Shown: positions 1 through 10,710, counted from the stretch's first letter. The stretch: 60,000 bases of DNA from Adiantum capillus-veneris (GCA_014529385.2 CM043952.1:54394119-54454118), one strand, 5' to 3'. Program-made: numbers and translations. The notes: generated from the sequence alone by a model not told the origin.

Positions 1-178
1 GATGCATTCTCATGATTGTACTACCTTGAGCATATAGACATGCATATACCCCTAGAGATAGAGCTCCATCCCTCCTCAGATACTCCACTACCTACATTCA
101 GTTCAGTTTTGTATCAGTTTTGTTTCATTTGTCTTTCCGATAGACGGATGACATACACACCATGTACATTTGATTTGT

Positions 179-228
179 CTCATACGCCGATTTCGGCCTG
201 ACATAGACGTTAAAAATCTTTCTTTCTT

Positions 229-307
<79 letters not shown>
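179..307 (+). repeat. Diverged LINE 3' tail with (TC)n then (AC)n
   Basis: A tail like the 3' ends of LINEs A-E (TCTCATA, then a hairpin, then GACGTTAA) is followed by a TTTC/TC tract (219-278) and an AC tract (278-307). The hairpin has changed sequence but still pairs: GCCG (186-189), loop ATTT, CGGC (194-197). The rest of this LINE copy is missing, so it is a 5'-truncated tail or an old relic. Confidence 0.6.
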
Positions 308-308
<1 letters not shown>

Positions 309-365
309 TTATTTTTACCCTTATGTTCGCCAGACAGTATACTAGAGTCACACATGAATCTACCT

Positions 366-428
366 TTTGATCTCATAGGTGATTTTTGGCCTTTTGAAAA
401 CATTAACATAACAGTTCATTTCTCTCTC
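366..428 (+). repeat. Second solo LINE 3' tail with short (TC)n
   Basis: TCTCATAGGTG, loop ATTTTT, GGCCTTTTGAAAACATTAACATAACA is the 3' tail seen behind LINEs A-D, followed by only a few TC units. The inner closing pair of the hairpin is G-G here, leaving four pairs. It lies about 60 bp after the tail at 179-307, so two tails sit in tandem. Positions 429-574 hold nothing I recognise. Confidence 0.55.
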
Positions 429-574
429 AGCTTTTGTGCATAAACTTCAAGTGGGTACCTATGTAGATTGATATGGTTGAGTAAATGTCACAAAAGACAA
501 AGCTTCTAAATGATTGAACATTAGAATGAAAGTAGGAAGTTTTCAAGCGAATCATATGCTCTTGTGCGGAGGAA

Positions 575-1432
575 TGCTTTGCCATGAAGCACGTCTTGCA
601 AAGGCATCAATAAAAGTAACTCAAAGAAGAAATGGTTTGATACAAAATGTAAAGAAGGACAAAAGACTTCATGAGTTTAAATGCAAACAAAGACAAAGAA
701 GACATATACAAAGCACTTATTCAAGAAAAGAGAAGGTGGGAAGTCAATTGACAAGAGAAGGCACAAGCATGTGGTAAATTTCCAAAAAACATAAAGGGCT
801 AAGCGTGTTGAGAGTTTCAGTGATTTGAATCTTATGGACATGTATATGCATTGCAAGAATCTATATCAGCAACCAAATTTGACTTAGATGCCGTGTCGTG
901 GTTCTCTTTCATGTACTCCTTCCTAGATGTATGCGGAGGGCTTTGAAAATTGGCAAGGCAAGAATTCTTCAACGTATCAAGCCAAAAATGCTAAATAAGC
1001 AAACAAGGAAACACATAGCTCGATACATAACATGTGTACCCTGCACTACAACATAGCATGCCTCGTGATTGGAGTACAAACTGGATCAAACCTTTACATA
1101 AAGGGAGAGATGTCAACAATGTAAACAATTACCGGACTATAACCTTTGGTTTTCTTATGGAAAAGTTGTTTGGATGTGTCATGGTAATGAAGATGAGCAA
1201 ATGGGTTGAAAAAATGTGCATATGGACAAGTGGATTTCCAAAAACATCATAGCACCATTGATCACCTTGTCACTTCGAGTTCTCATGGACGAATGCCAGT
1301 TGAAAAGTAAAGGATTTTATTGTTGCTTATGCACTTCAAGAAAGCTTTTGATATGGTTTTCCGAAAGAATATTTGGAGACGTATGGAGGAACTCCAAGTG
1401 CCCACCAATTGAATATATGCATACAAGTCCTT
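575..1432 (+). pseudogene. Degenerate LINE ORF2, 5' part (split by Copia)
   Basis: Short open pieces in shifting frames match LINE E in order: WFDTKCKEGQK near 630 (E has WFDAECKEAKRK), LMDMYMHCKNLY near 832 (E has LDEMYAYVQTLY), then MPRDWSTNWIKPLHKGRD...NNYRTI from 1058, which is the start of the RT fingers. A weak STIDHL and FVDVKKAFD region follows. Many stops and frameshifts show it is old. The match breaks exactly at the Copia TSD and resumes at 6230. Confidence 0.7.
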
Positions 1433-1437
1433 GTGTT
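1433..1437. repeat. Target-site duplication GTGTT (left)
   Basis: GTGTT directly before the 5' LTR is repeated at 6225-6229 directly after the 3' LTR. Five bp is the normal duplication made by Copia integrase. The target was the RT region of an old LINE. Confidence 0.9.
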
Positions 1438-1664
1438 TGTTACCATATACATGTGGTAGTGATGTGTGTGAACACACTAGGACCGCCGGGGCATTTTTTC
1501 CCTCTTTAGGAGGTTTTTTCCCCCGTGCATTGTATATACGCCCATCACTCTAGGGCTATCTATCTTTCCATTGCGCACTAAGTAACACACTCTCTATTGT
1601 GTGCCTTGAGCTTCCTTCGTCTTCTCCAAGCTGTGTGTGTTTCTCTGCAACCCTAATTCCAACA
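1438..1664 (+). repeat. Copia 5' LTR
   Basis: Starts TGTTACC and ends CCAACA (TG...CA). It is identical to 5998-6224. A TATA-like TGTATATA lies near 1530, a candidate promoter. Confidence 0.95.
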
Positions 1665-1666
1665 AT

Positions 1667-1678
1667 TGGTATCAGAGC
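1667..1678 (+). promoter_or_regulatory. Primer binding site, initiator-tRNA-Met type
   Basis: TGGTATCAGAGC, two bases after the 5' LTR, is the standard plant Copia primer binding site complementary to the 3' end of initiator tRNA-Met. Confidence 0.9.
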
Positions 1679-1746
1679 AGGTCACGTCCTCCCGGGCTTA
1701 GTCGCCAGCTGCTCCAGCACACGCCTGCTCACTTTCTCCGATTTCA

Positions 1747-4700
1747 GTGAGCTTTGGCGAGCGTTCGCAGGGCATTGATGTACGTCCTGGTTCTGAAGAT
1801 GTAGGCGATGTTGAGGATGTTGCAGGTCTTGCTGCAAGGATTGCAGCTGTTAGAGTTGTTTTGCCTACAGCAGAACAAGCTCGTTGGGATGTTAAGGATG
1901 CGCAGGCTCATGCATTGATTGCGTTGTCTGTGAAGCGCACCATTATTCCTCACATCCGTTCAGCAAAATCTGCAAAACAGGCTTGGGATATTCTAGCAGG
2001 TCTTTATGCAAGCCGCAATGAGGCTAAAATTGCTTTGCTGCGTAAAGAGCTAGAGTCGAAGATTATGCATGAGGAAGATGATATGGACACTTTCCTTGCT
2101 AGTGTCAAGGATATCAATGAGCAACTCATTTCTGCAGGTGAAGTCATTTCTGACAGTTCCCTTGTGCAGACTGTTCTTGATGCCTTACCAGATTCCTACC
2201 AGACTTTTGCTAGTACTTGGAGACTGATGACCCAAGGAAATCCTGAAGTTGTCAAGTTTGATGCATTATGCACATTGCTGTTGCAAGAGTCACTTTCTAG
2301 AAAAAACAGGACTAGGCAGCGTGCAGTTGAACAGGCTTTTATTGCTTCTCAAAGAAAGGGTGGTAACAGTAATGCAGCCACTTCTTATGGTTCTGCTGCG
2401 AGTGGCAAAAATTCTGTTCCTAATGCTTCTGCTGGCAGCACTTCGTCTGGCAATTCTGGTGATAAGGGCAAAAAGAAGATGCGTTGCCATTATTGTAAAG
2501 CCAATGATCACTTGATCAAGTCGTGTCCTAAGTTGAAGGCCAAAGAGGCTAAGAAGAAAGAGGGTGGTTCCATTGCAAATGCTAGTTCCACTACAAATGC
2601 AGCCATTGTTGAGTCTTCTGTGAAAGGAGATTGTGATGCTGATGTTGATGCAGAATGGGCTTTTAGTGCAGAGTGCACTTACAATCCTGCTGTCCATGAT
2701 GCATGCTTGTCAGTTGCTGCAGATTCACATGTGTGGTATTTCGACAGTGGTGCTACAAAGCACATTACCTCACATCGTGAATTGTTTACCTCTCTCGAGT
2801 CTGTCCCTCATGGGAATTCAGTCACTTGTGCCAACAACGCCTCTTATCCAGTTCAGGGAGTTGGAAAGATTGTGCTCACTGCTGCTAATGGCAGTTCCTT
2901 CACACTTGTTGATGCACTTTATGTACCTGGGATCAAGAAGAATCTCTTGTCTGTATCCGCACTTGCTAGACTTGGACTTGTAGTCAAATTTGTGGATGAA
3001 AGATGTACAGTTCATGATCTCAGTTTTGGTGATGAAATTGTTGCATCTGGCCTTTTGTGCCGTGGGCTGTATAAGCTCACTTTGTATGACAAGTGTGGAC
3101 AAAATTTTGCAAATGCTGTTGCAGATTCAAGGGCTATTTCAGATGCAAAACTTTGGCATGCACGTTTTGGTCATCTGAATTTTGCCAGTTTGCCTCGTTT
3201 GCAGAAATCTGATATGGTTGCTTCTTTGCCGCCTCTTGAAGCACCTATCAAACATGTTTGTGAAGGCTGTATTCTGGGTAAAATGCAGCGTTCTAAGTTT
3301 CCAAAGGATGGTTCAGTTAGGGCCACATGCAGGTTGCAGCTTGTGCATAGTGACGTTTGTGGGCCCATGCAAACTCCGTCCTTGGGCAATTACCTGTACT
3401 TCGTGACTTTCATTGATGATTACTCCAGGCATGCGTGGGTATTTCCGCTTAAAGCGAAGTCCGAAGTTTTTATGTGCTTCAAACAATTTTTGGCTATGGC
3501 TGAAAATGTCTCAAAATGTACTATGGGCACCCTCCGTTCCGATCGAGGGGGGGAGTATATGTCTCATGAATTTAATGCATTTCTGGCTAGTCGTGGGATA
3601 AAACACCAATGTACAGTGCCTTATACACCTCAGCAAAATGGTGTTGCTGAGAGGAAAAACAGGTCACTAACGGAAATGGCACGATGTATGGTCAAAAGTC
3701 AAGCTTTGCCGCATTCTTTTTGGATTGAGGCCATCATGTGTGCCACTTATGTACTTAACAGGTGTCCTACGAAAGCTTTGCAGTCTATTACTCCATATGA
3801 AGCATGGCATGATAGAAAACCTTCTATTGAGCACATGCGTGTTTTTGGTTGTTTGGCATATGCTTTGGTGCCACAAGTGCAGCGCAGAAAATTGGATGAT
3901 AAGGCTGTCAAATGTATTTTTGTTGGTTATAGTGCTGAAAGCAAAGGTTACAGGTTGTATCATCCGCAAACAAAACGTATTTTGGTTTCACGAGATGTAG
4001 TGTTTGTGGAAGATTCTGTTCAACCCTTGCTGTCATGTACTAGAGACAGTAATGTAAGCTCACAGGACATTTATGACACTTTGTTGCCTCTTTTCAGTGG
4101 TGGAAATACGAATGTAAGTTCCAATGAGGCAAATGTACAGCCTATGGGGGTTTCTGAAAAAGTTTTAGAACAGCCTATTACTGATGCAGATGTACATGAT
4201 GTACTTGATGAGGAAAGGGCTGAAAATGAGCAGGCTAGAGGTATGCCAAAATGGCTGGTGCACACTTTGCGTGACAGTAAATTGGATGCACCTTTATCTA
4301 GTCGTACTCGTTCAGGCTCTCGCCATGCATCTTATGCATCAGATTGTTATGCTTTGGCTGTGTCTAGTTTACATGATGTTGAGGAGCCTCTGTCTTTTGA
4401 TGAAGCACAAAATTCAGAAAATTGGATTGCTGCCATGAAATCAGAATATGATGCACTTATAGAGAATGACACATGGACTTTATGTGATTTGCCTCCTGGC
4501 AAAAAGGCCATTGGTACGAAGTGGGTTTACAAGTTGAAACGCAAGCCGGATGGTGAGATCGATCGCCATAAGGCTCGACTTGTTGCAAAGGGTTATGCAC
4601 AACAAAAAGGCATAGATTATGAAGAGACTTTTGCTCCCACTTGTCGTATGACTACTGTGCGTTTTCTATGTGCATTGGCAGCTCATTTTGGTTGGGATGT

Positions 4701-5922
4701 ACATCAATCAGACATTGTTACTGCTTTCTTGAATGGTGACATATTTGAGGAAGTTTATGTAACGCAGCCTCGCGGTTTTGTCATAAAAGGACAAGAGGAC
4801 AAAGTGTGCAAATGTAAGAAGGCTTTGTATGGGTTGAAGCAATCTCCTCGTGCTTGGTATGAGAAAGCTGACACTCATTTGGTTAAACGAGGCTTTCGTA
4901 ACAGTCCAACAGAAAGCACATTGTATGTAAAGCGTGAGGATGATGTATTTCTCATTGTGGTTCTTTATGTTGATGATTTGCTGATCACTGGACCAAATGA
5001 GAGACATATTGCTGAATTTAAGGCTGATTTGAATGCTACTTTCAAGATGAAAGATTTGGGGCTGTTGCATCATTACTTGGGTATACAGTTTAAGCAGTGT
5101 GATGGTGGTATTGCCTTGTGTCAGAAAAGTTACATAGAGACATTGCTATGTAAGTTTGGACTTGAGGATTGCAAACCTATTGCCACTCCCATGGAAACAG
5201 GTTTGAAGTTGAGTCTACATGATGCTGGCGATCCTGCTGATGTCACTCTTTACCAAACTGCTATTGGCTGCCTCATTTATGTATGCAACACGAGGCCAGA
5301 TATTCAGTTTGCAGTCTCGCAGGTCAGCAGATTTATGCATAGCCCAGGGTCTAAGCATTGGCAGGCTGTCAAGAGGATTTTCCGCTACCTTAGTGGCACT
5401 TTACATCTTGGCTTGTTTTATCCCAAGGGGGGATCATTGCCGCCAGACTTACATGCTTTTTCGGACTCAGATTGGGCTGGTTGTTTTGACACGCGAGTGT
5501 CCACAAGTGGTTTTTGTTTCATGCTTGGCAGTTCATGTATATCATGGTTGAGCAAGAAGCAACCTACTGTGGCCACTTCGAGTTGTGAGGCTGAGTACAG
5601 GGCAGTCTTCACAGCTACGGTTGAGTGTGTATGGCTCAGACGCCTTATGGCTGACTTGGGTGTTGGACAGGACACTGCCAACACTATCTACACTGACAGT
5701 CAGAGCGCATTGGCAGTTGCGAGGAACCCAGTTTTTCATGCTCGCACAAAGCACATTGAGGTGCATTACCACTATGTCAGGGAGAGGCTCTCAGCAGGAG
5801 AGATCAGCTTGGCTTATGTGCCAACACAGGACAACCTTGCAGATCTTTTCACAAAGGCATTGTCTCGTGAGAAGCTTGAAGCTTTCCGCAAAGCTTTGGG
5901 CTTACTCCCCTTTGTGGACTGA
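1747..5922 (+). CDS. Copia Gag-Pol polyprotein
   Basis: A single open frame (open since 1702) encodes all Copia activities. Gag residues about 40-200 resemble the UBN2/gag_2 family; a CCHC knuckle C-x2-C-x4-H-x4-C is at 247-260. Protease motif DSGA is at 333-336. The integrase has an H-H-C-C region (HARFGHLNF...CEGC) and catalytic D536, D599 and E635, the last two 35 residues apart. RT carries YVDD at 1074-1077, and the RNase H (SDSDWAG, CEAEY, YTDSQSA) reaches the C-terminus. The first ATG in frame is at 2065 (residue 107), inside gag; 1747 is a GTG. The usual N-terminal F-x-G-x-N-Y-x-x-W gag segment is absent, so the start is lost, non-AUG, or on a spliced leader. The sequence before 1747 (TTTCTCCGATTTCAG) looks like a splice acceptor. 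Pol looks intact. Confidence 0.93.
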   Translation: MSFGERSQGIDVRPGSEDVGDVEDVAGLAARIAAVRVVLPTAEQARWDVKDAQAHALIALSVKRTIIPHIRSAKSAKQAWDILAGLYASRNEAKIALLRKELESKIMHEEDDMDTFLASVKDINEQLISAGEVISDSSLVQTVLDALPDSYQTFASTWRLMTQGNPEVVKFDALCTLLLQESLSRKNRTRQRAVEQAFIASQRKGGNSNAATSYGSAASGKNSVPNASAGSTSSGNSGDKGKKKMRCHYCKANDHLIKSCPKLKAKEAKKKEGGSIANASSTTNAAIVESSVKGDCDADVDAEWAFSAECTYNPAVHDACLSVAADSHVWYFDSGATKHITSHRELFTSLESVPHGNSVTCANNASYPVQGVGKIVLTAANGSSFTLVDALYVPGIKKNLLSVSALARLGLVVKFVDERCTVHDLSFGDEIVASGLLCRGLYKLTLYDKCGQNFANAVADSRAISDAKLWHARFGHLNFASLPRLQKSDMVASLPPLEAPIKHVCEGCILGKMQRSKFPKDGSVRATCRLQLVHSDVCGPMQTPSLGNYLYFVTFIDDYSRHAWVFPLKAKSEVFMCFKQFLAMAENVSKCTMGTLRSDRGGEYMSHEFNAFLASRGIKHQCTVPYTPQQNGVAERKNRSLTEMARCMVKSQALPHSFWIEAIMCATYVLNRCPTKALQSITPYEAWHDRKPSIEHMRVFGCLAYALVPQVQRRKLDDKAVKCIFVGYSAESKGYRLYHPQTKRILVSRDVVFVEDSVQPLLSCTRDSNVSSQDIYDTLLPLFSGGNTNVSSNEANVQPMGVSEKVLEQPITDADVHDVLDEERAENEQARGMPKWLVHTLRDSKLDAPLSSRTRSGSRHASYASDCYALAVSSLHDVEEPLSFDEAQNSENWIAAMKSEYDALIENDTWTLCDLPPGKKAIGTKWVYKLKRKPDGEIDRHKARLVAKGYAQQKGIDYEETFAPTCRMTTVRFLCALAAHFGWDVHQSDIVTAFLNGDIFEEVYVTQPRGFVIKGQEDKVCKCKKALYGLKQSPRAWYEKADTHLVKRGFRNSPTESTLYVKREDDVFLIVVLYVDDLLITGPNERHIAEFKADLNATFKMKDLGLLHHYLGIQFKQCDGGIALCQKSYIETLLCKFGLEDCKPIATPMETGLKLSLHDAGDPADVTLYQTAIGCLIYVCNTRPDIQFAVSQVSRFMHSPGSKHWQAVKRIFRYLSGTLHLGLFYPKGGSLPPDLHAFSDSDWAGCFDTRVSTSGFCFMLGSSCISWLSKKQPTVATSSCEAEYRAVFTATVECVWLRRLMADLGVGQDTANTIYTDSQSALAVARNPVFHARTKHIEVHYHYVRERLSAGEISLAYVPTQDNLADLFTKALSREKLEAFRKALGLLPFVD

Positions 5923-5985
5923 TCCTGTCCTCAGGGCATGGCACTTCCCTTTACTCATGTGCCAGCTCTCGTTCACCGCATCACT

Positions 5986-5997
5986 CCAGGGGGGATT
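5986..5997 (+). promoter_or_regulatory. Copia polypurine tract
   Basis: AGGGGGGATT directly precedes the 3' LTR and would prime plus-strand DNA synthesis. Positions 5923-5985 are a short untranslated spacer. Confidence 0.8.
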
Positions 5998-6224
5998 TGT
6001 TACCATATACATGTGGTAGTGATGTGTGTGAACACACTAGGACCGCCGGGGCATTTTTTCCCTCTTTAGGAGGTTTTTTCCCCCGTGCATTGTATATACG
6101 CCCATCACTCTAGGGCTATCTATCTTTCCATTGCGCACTAAGTAACACACTCTCTATTGTGTGCCTTGAGCTTCCTTCGTCTTCTCCAAGCTGTGTGTGT
6201 TTCTCTGCAACCCTAATTCCAACA
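5998..6224 (+). repeat. Copia 3' LTR
   Basis: Identical over 227 bp to the 5' LTR, ending CCAACA and followed by the TSD GTGTT (6225-6229). Confidence 0.95.
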
Positions 6225-6229
6225 GTGTT

Positions 6230-7090
6230 TACAAGAACGTGATATGTTGTGTGTGTTTGGGAGAGGGAATTTCAGAATTTTTCACAAGCACTACTGATGT
6301 CAAGCAAGGATGCCCATTTTCAACGACTCTTTCGGCTACTCATCGATGAATTGGAACCAATCATACTTAAGTTTATGCAACAAGAAGGGATTGAAGATGT
6401 CATGATTGAAGCATGAGAAACAAAGACTGGCTTCACATGGGGTTCCTTTCCATATGAAGATGAATGAGTACAAAAACCATGTGTTTTTTATGATACTGAC
6501 CTTGTTCAAGCTCTGGAAGATCCTTTTTGGGCCATTTGTTTGGACGACAAAAAGAAGGGTACCTGCAAGAGAAAAAAATCCTGAATCTTGTTGTTTAATG
6601 TTAAGTCAACCTTTACAAAACTCAAAGGTGATTCAAGAGCTTCTATCAGAATTTATCTATGTTGTCATAAACTACTGGATAGTGCTTAAAACCTTCTTTT
6701 GTCAATTCAGGAGAGAGCTCATCAGGTTGAAGTCCTTTGGTTAAGTCAACCTTTACAAAACTCAAAGGTGATTCAAGAGCTCCTATCAGAATTTATCTAT
6801 GTTGTCATAAACTACTGGATAGTGCTTAAAACCTTCTTTTGTCAATTCAGGAGAGAGCTCATCAGGTTGAAGTCCTTTGGTAAGAAGCTACCTCTTCATA
6901 AAACTCTCAACTTAATAGTTCATTGAAGAGCTTCATCAAGATTAAAGCAACTATGTAAGACATCGTTATCATATGTACTTATGTATATGAACTGGAACAC
7001 ACAAAGTCCAATATGCTCCACAAATTAGACATCATTCTCCATGCATTGTATGGTGGTTTACGGGCTAAACGAATCCACCTCTAATAAAAA
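6230..7090 (+). pseudogene. Degenerate LINE ORF2, 3' part
   Basis: Continues the LINE broken at 1432. TDVKQGCPFSTTLS near 6290 is the RT motif GVKQGCPLSPTLF, followed after a frameshift by LLIDELE. A YADD-region remnant (VFFYDTDLVQALEDPFWAICLD in mixed frames) is near 6480-6530. A weak match to the region after RT (KLDIILHALYGG; E has FDVCLVQTILYGV) is near 7020-7060. It includes the 140-bp duplication at 6601-6880. Confidence 0.55.
6601..6880 (+). repeat. 140-bp tandem duplication
   Basis: Two adjacent 140-bp copies (6601-6740 and 6741-6880) differ at one position (T/C in AGAGCTTCTATC). Near identity inside an otherwise decayed LINE shows the duplication is much younger than the LINE. Confidence 0.95.
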
Positions 7091-7139
7091 TCTTGGGCTT
7101 ATTAGAATCATCAACATTGCACAGAAAGGCAAAGCTTTT

Positions 7140-7330
7140 CATAAACTTTCAAAAAATAATGTGCACAGATACCACTGACAAAAAGATGGAATCTTCAGCA
7201 TAAGCAACACAATTGGCAAAGTGGTATGCAATGGTTTTGTTAAGATTCCTGCATTCTTTCTTTTGAATGGCATCGTCAACATCACCAATTCCGTTTCCTT
7301 ATAGGACTTGTTTAACATCATTCTGGGCCA
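7140..7330 (-). pseudogene. Possible LINE RT scrap, minus strand
   Basis: Read on the minus strand in one frame, HFANCVAYAEDSIFLS resembles a LINE RT catalytic segment (YADDIVLLS) with the second Asp changed. Upstream text (IGDVDDAIQ) is only suggestive. Positions 7331-7639 hold a 12-nt poly(A) run (7491-7502) and otherwise nothing I recognise. Confidence 0.3.
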
Positions 7331-7639
7331 AAACAGTCCCCTATATCCCTCTCATTCTCTCTTTAATTCTAAGCACGTGAAATGGCACCCTGATCAACAA
7401 ACCTCAGACACCCTTTAAAATTGAATGAGGCTTCAATCCATGTCGAGCACCTTTAGAACGACTCTGTATAGCAATCAAGATCACTAATACAAAAAAAAAA
7501 AACACCGTCTTACCAAACACAAATACAAAGCATTAACAATAAGCAAAGAATATTGGCAAAATCTCTAAGAATTTGTGAGTATTTGCATTCAACCACCAAC
7601 AGTCTGTCACAAAATAAAAGAATAAGGTGCAATAAAGAC

Positions 7640-7712
7640 CTTTGTAAGGGCTCCTCGTCCAATGTTGGTATGTCTACAAGTGGATTTGCGTAGAAAGACC
7701 CTTTTAGCACAT
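7640..7712 (-). CDS. Host gene exon: 2OG-Fe(II) oxygenase-like (most 3' seen)
   Basis: On the minus strand an acceptor ACTTCAG is followed by a 73-nt exon encoding VLKGSFYANPLVDIPTLDEE then PLQR. The first two bases (AT) complete the codon begun by the final G of the exon at 41657-41709, giving Asp. KGSFYANP...D(V/I)PT is a motif I recall from a family of plant 2-oxoglutarate/Fe(II) oxygenase-like proteins, where it follows FGWSHGKE and precedes YPSYC. The donor AAAG|GTCTTT is weak, but ending in a split Arg codon fits the family. The catalytic HxD...H would lie in later exons, which I did not find. Confidence 0.75.
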
Positions 7713-7792
7713 CTGAAGTTTAATAGTGTTAACATTTAATTTTAATCCAGTCGTACATAAACGTGCAAAGAACAATACAATCCCTGTGTAAA

Positions 7793-8110
<318 letters not shown>

Positions 8111-8502
8111 GCGAAACTGCATTTTGCTGCAGCGACTGTTCTTTCACCCAGGGCAGCACTTCACCTGTTTTCTACGTTTGCTGGTTATTGCCACGAAGCC
8201 CTCTACACAGCCCGTCAGTTACTGTTACTTTTTCTGCAATCTTCTCAAAAGGCATAGAATTTCCAGAATTGCTCAGCAGACAGACAGATTTTCAGCTATA
8301 TTATGTATGCATAATTGAGGACAACAAATATATTCACAGGGTGCAGGTATCGTGAATAAACAAAAATGGGGTTGAGCCTCTGGATATTTGGCAGGGCAGA
8401 CTGAGTGTCCCGCAGTGGGCTGTGGTAGTGCGTATACCCGCATTCGGGCTGTGGTTATTATTTCTCCGCCTGGACTCATCCGAGCCAAAGCGTTGAGCTA
8501 TA

Positions 8503-9120
8503 ATGGAGGCCATGAGCGTTTTGCCAATGGAAGCCACGAACGTTTCGCCTATATGTAAGCCCCATACGAAGGCAACATTTGTGTTCACAAACAAGCGAAT
8601 AACACAAATGGAAAGGGAGATGAAAGAATGGAAAGCAGAGATGGAGGGATGGTGGAAAGAGAAGGCCAACCTTCTTCAAATGTTCCTCAATGAAGGCGCG
8701 CAATGGCAAAAGGAGAAAGAGGAATTGCACGCAAAGCTACAAGCACTTAAGACGGATTCACAAGCACTTAGAGAAGAGGTCACAGCCCTCAAGCAAGAGC
8801 TTGCGGATAGAGTAAACAGTGGATTGGAAGAAGGGGAATTCCAGCCCTCGGTGATAGAGGAGATCAAGGTCATCAAGGAGCAGGTACGGATGATCACAGA
8901 GGAGGAGAAACAGTAGGTGGTAAAGACATCTTCGTGGATGGATGTGATCACGAAGACGCAGAAGAAGGCGGATGAGGCCGACAAATGGATAGAAGTCGCT
9001 AAGAAAGGGAAAGGGAAAGAAACCACATCCGTACCCACTCCTACAATCATCAACATGACTCTAGAAGAAGAGCAGCGAAGGAAAACTAGAGCCTTGCATA
9101 TAAGAGTAACCGGTCTATAA
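8503..9120 (+). pseudogene. LINE A ORF1 (coiled coil plus RRM-like start)
   Basis: ATG at 8503 opens an ORF1-like protein. A coiled coil (ITQMEREMKEWKAEME... to about residue 115, Lys/Glu-rich) is followed by RRKTRALHIRVTGL, resembling the start of the RRM in L1 ORF1 proteins (LINE E has NIVIRGMP here). A TAG at 8914-8916 stands where LINE C has AAG. A TAA at 9118-9120 is shared with C. After it the reading continues as DRDDVEGEVEELLRMMG. It would coat LINE RNA. Confidence 0.75.
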
Positions 9121-9487
9121 GACCGAGATGATGTGGAAGGGGAAGTCGAAGAACTTCTTCGCATGATGGGTAGTGAGGCTACTCATACAAAGGCATGGAG
9201 AGTAGGGAAGAAGACAAGGCAATGAAGAGACTTCAAAAGGGAGAGCTTTAATCATCCGTTTCCCGTCCATGGAGGCAAAGAAGGATTTCTTGAAGAAGCA
9301 CCCTACACTATAGAAAATGGGCATATTCCTTGGAGATGACCTCACTCTCATAGAGCTTGGGCATATGAGGGAGGTAATGCCAGAGATTCAAGCGGCAAGG
9401 GAGAAGGGAAAGACAGCCTTCTACAGAGATGGCCGGGTGGTGATTGTAGAGCGGCGCTCCACATGACGGTGCGAGAGCTATGGGACC

Positions 9488-10300
9488 ACACTCAAAGTTG
9501 CCACCTGGAATTGTAATGGATCTATGCGCCTTGATGTGGGTGCTTTTGAGGATAGTTTTACGGGAAGAGACATCGTCTTCTACCCTGAGACACATCAGGC
9601 CCCGGGGCAATCTATGCCTCACATTAGTGGATATAGATGGGAGACAGCCTATAGACAAGAGACACGATCAGAGCACACAGGGCGGGACTCAAGAGGTGTG
9701 GCAGTGTTATTTAGGGAGGAGTTGCAGCCATTGATACATATAGCCTGCAGGGATGAGCAAGCTAGGTACATGTGGGTGAGATTGAGAGCAGAGACAGGCA
9801 GTTATCTTTACATTGCTATTTGCTACTTTCCCCAAAGTACGTCAGTTTATGCACCACCCAGAGGACAATCCCCCTTCTCTATTCTGGATGATGACATATG
9901 GGAGTTCTCTAGAGATGGTGACATCATCATTCTAGGGGATTTCAATGCTAGGACTGCCCATCATCAGACAGTATTTTATGATACTTCACAGGAGATGCTG
10001 AGAGAGTTGGATGCTGCAGAGACGGGACTATCCAGACTATCACAAGATGGAGAACACACTGAGTAAGGATGACACTTGATGGACATGGGGACTGCACATG
10101 GATTGGCCATCTTGAATGGACTACATAGATTTCCTGCTGCGGGAGGTTTTACATGCTTTCCACACACACATGGAGCCAGCACAGTGGATTATGTCATGGC
10201 ACAGCCGACCTCATCTCCAGTATCTAGGATCTCACGGTTGGACCCAGACCTGTTGGTGTGGCAGTGGACCATGCTCGTTGACCATCTCTTTTCAGTTTAG
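9488..10300 (+). pseudogene. LINE A APE-type endonuclease, interrupted
   Basis: Motifs of an exonuclease III-like nuclease occur in order: ATWNCNG near 9500, PETHQ near 9590, GDFNAR near 9938, then after a TAA (10064-10066) and a frame change STVDYVMAQ near 10176 and VDHLF near 10280 (SDH in active enzymes). In known LINEs this domain nicks the target. Here it is the candidate source of (TC)n specificity. LINE C has the same TAA. Confidence 0.75.
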
Positions 10301-10710
10301 TGTGGCACACAGGCTACGGGCAACAGCCCCTACTCGCTACACCTTCACGCGGGCGACGGATTCTGTATACATAGATGGGATCTACAAACGCTTGTGCACA
10401 GAGAAGCCAAGGCGACCTCTGGAGGAGCTTACTACTATACTGACACAGACACTACATGAGGCAGCAACAGAGGCATACCCACATACCCAACCTGAGCAGA
10501 GACGCTGTTCGGGGAGCATGCCCCAGAACAACTGGTATGATGAGGAATGCCGGGACACTAGAGCTAGACTTCAGAGAGAGGTGCTTTTGGGGGACATCAC
10601 TCACAGACAGTCACAAATTGACTTCCGGCGCCTAGTGCGGCGGAAGAAGAGGGCATTTTTGGCTCGCCTAGAACAGGCTCTATACCAGCTATTCTTGAGT
10701 CAGGACTCAC

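Larger units (their letters stand above)
1438..6224 (+). mobile_element. Complete young Ty1/copia retrotransposon
   Basis: A 4,787-bp element with two 227-bp LTRs that are identical at every position, a 5-bp TSD, a PBS matching plant initiator-tRNA-Met, one long gag-pol frame, and a PPT next to the 3' LTR. Domain order gag, protease, integrase, RT, RNase H defines Ty1/copia. Identical LTRs imply a very recent insertion. One oddity is that the open frame has no AUG for about its first 106 codons. It sits in a LINE relic between the left window edge and a host exon, so it is probably in or beside the host gene. Confidence 0.95.
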
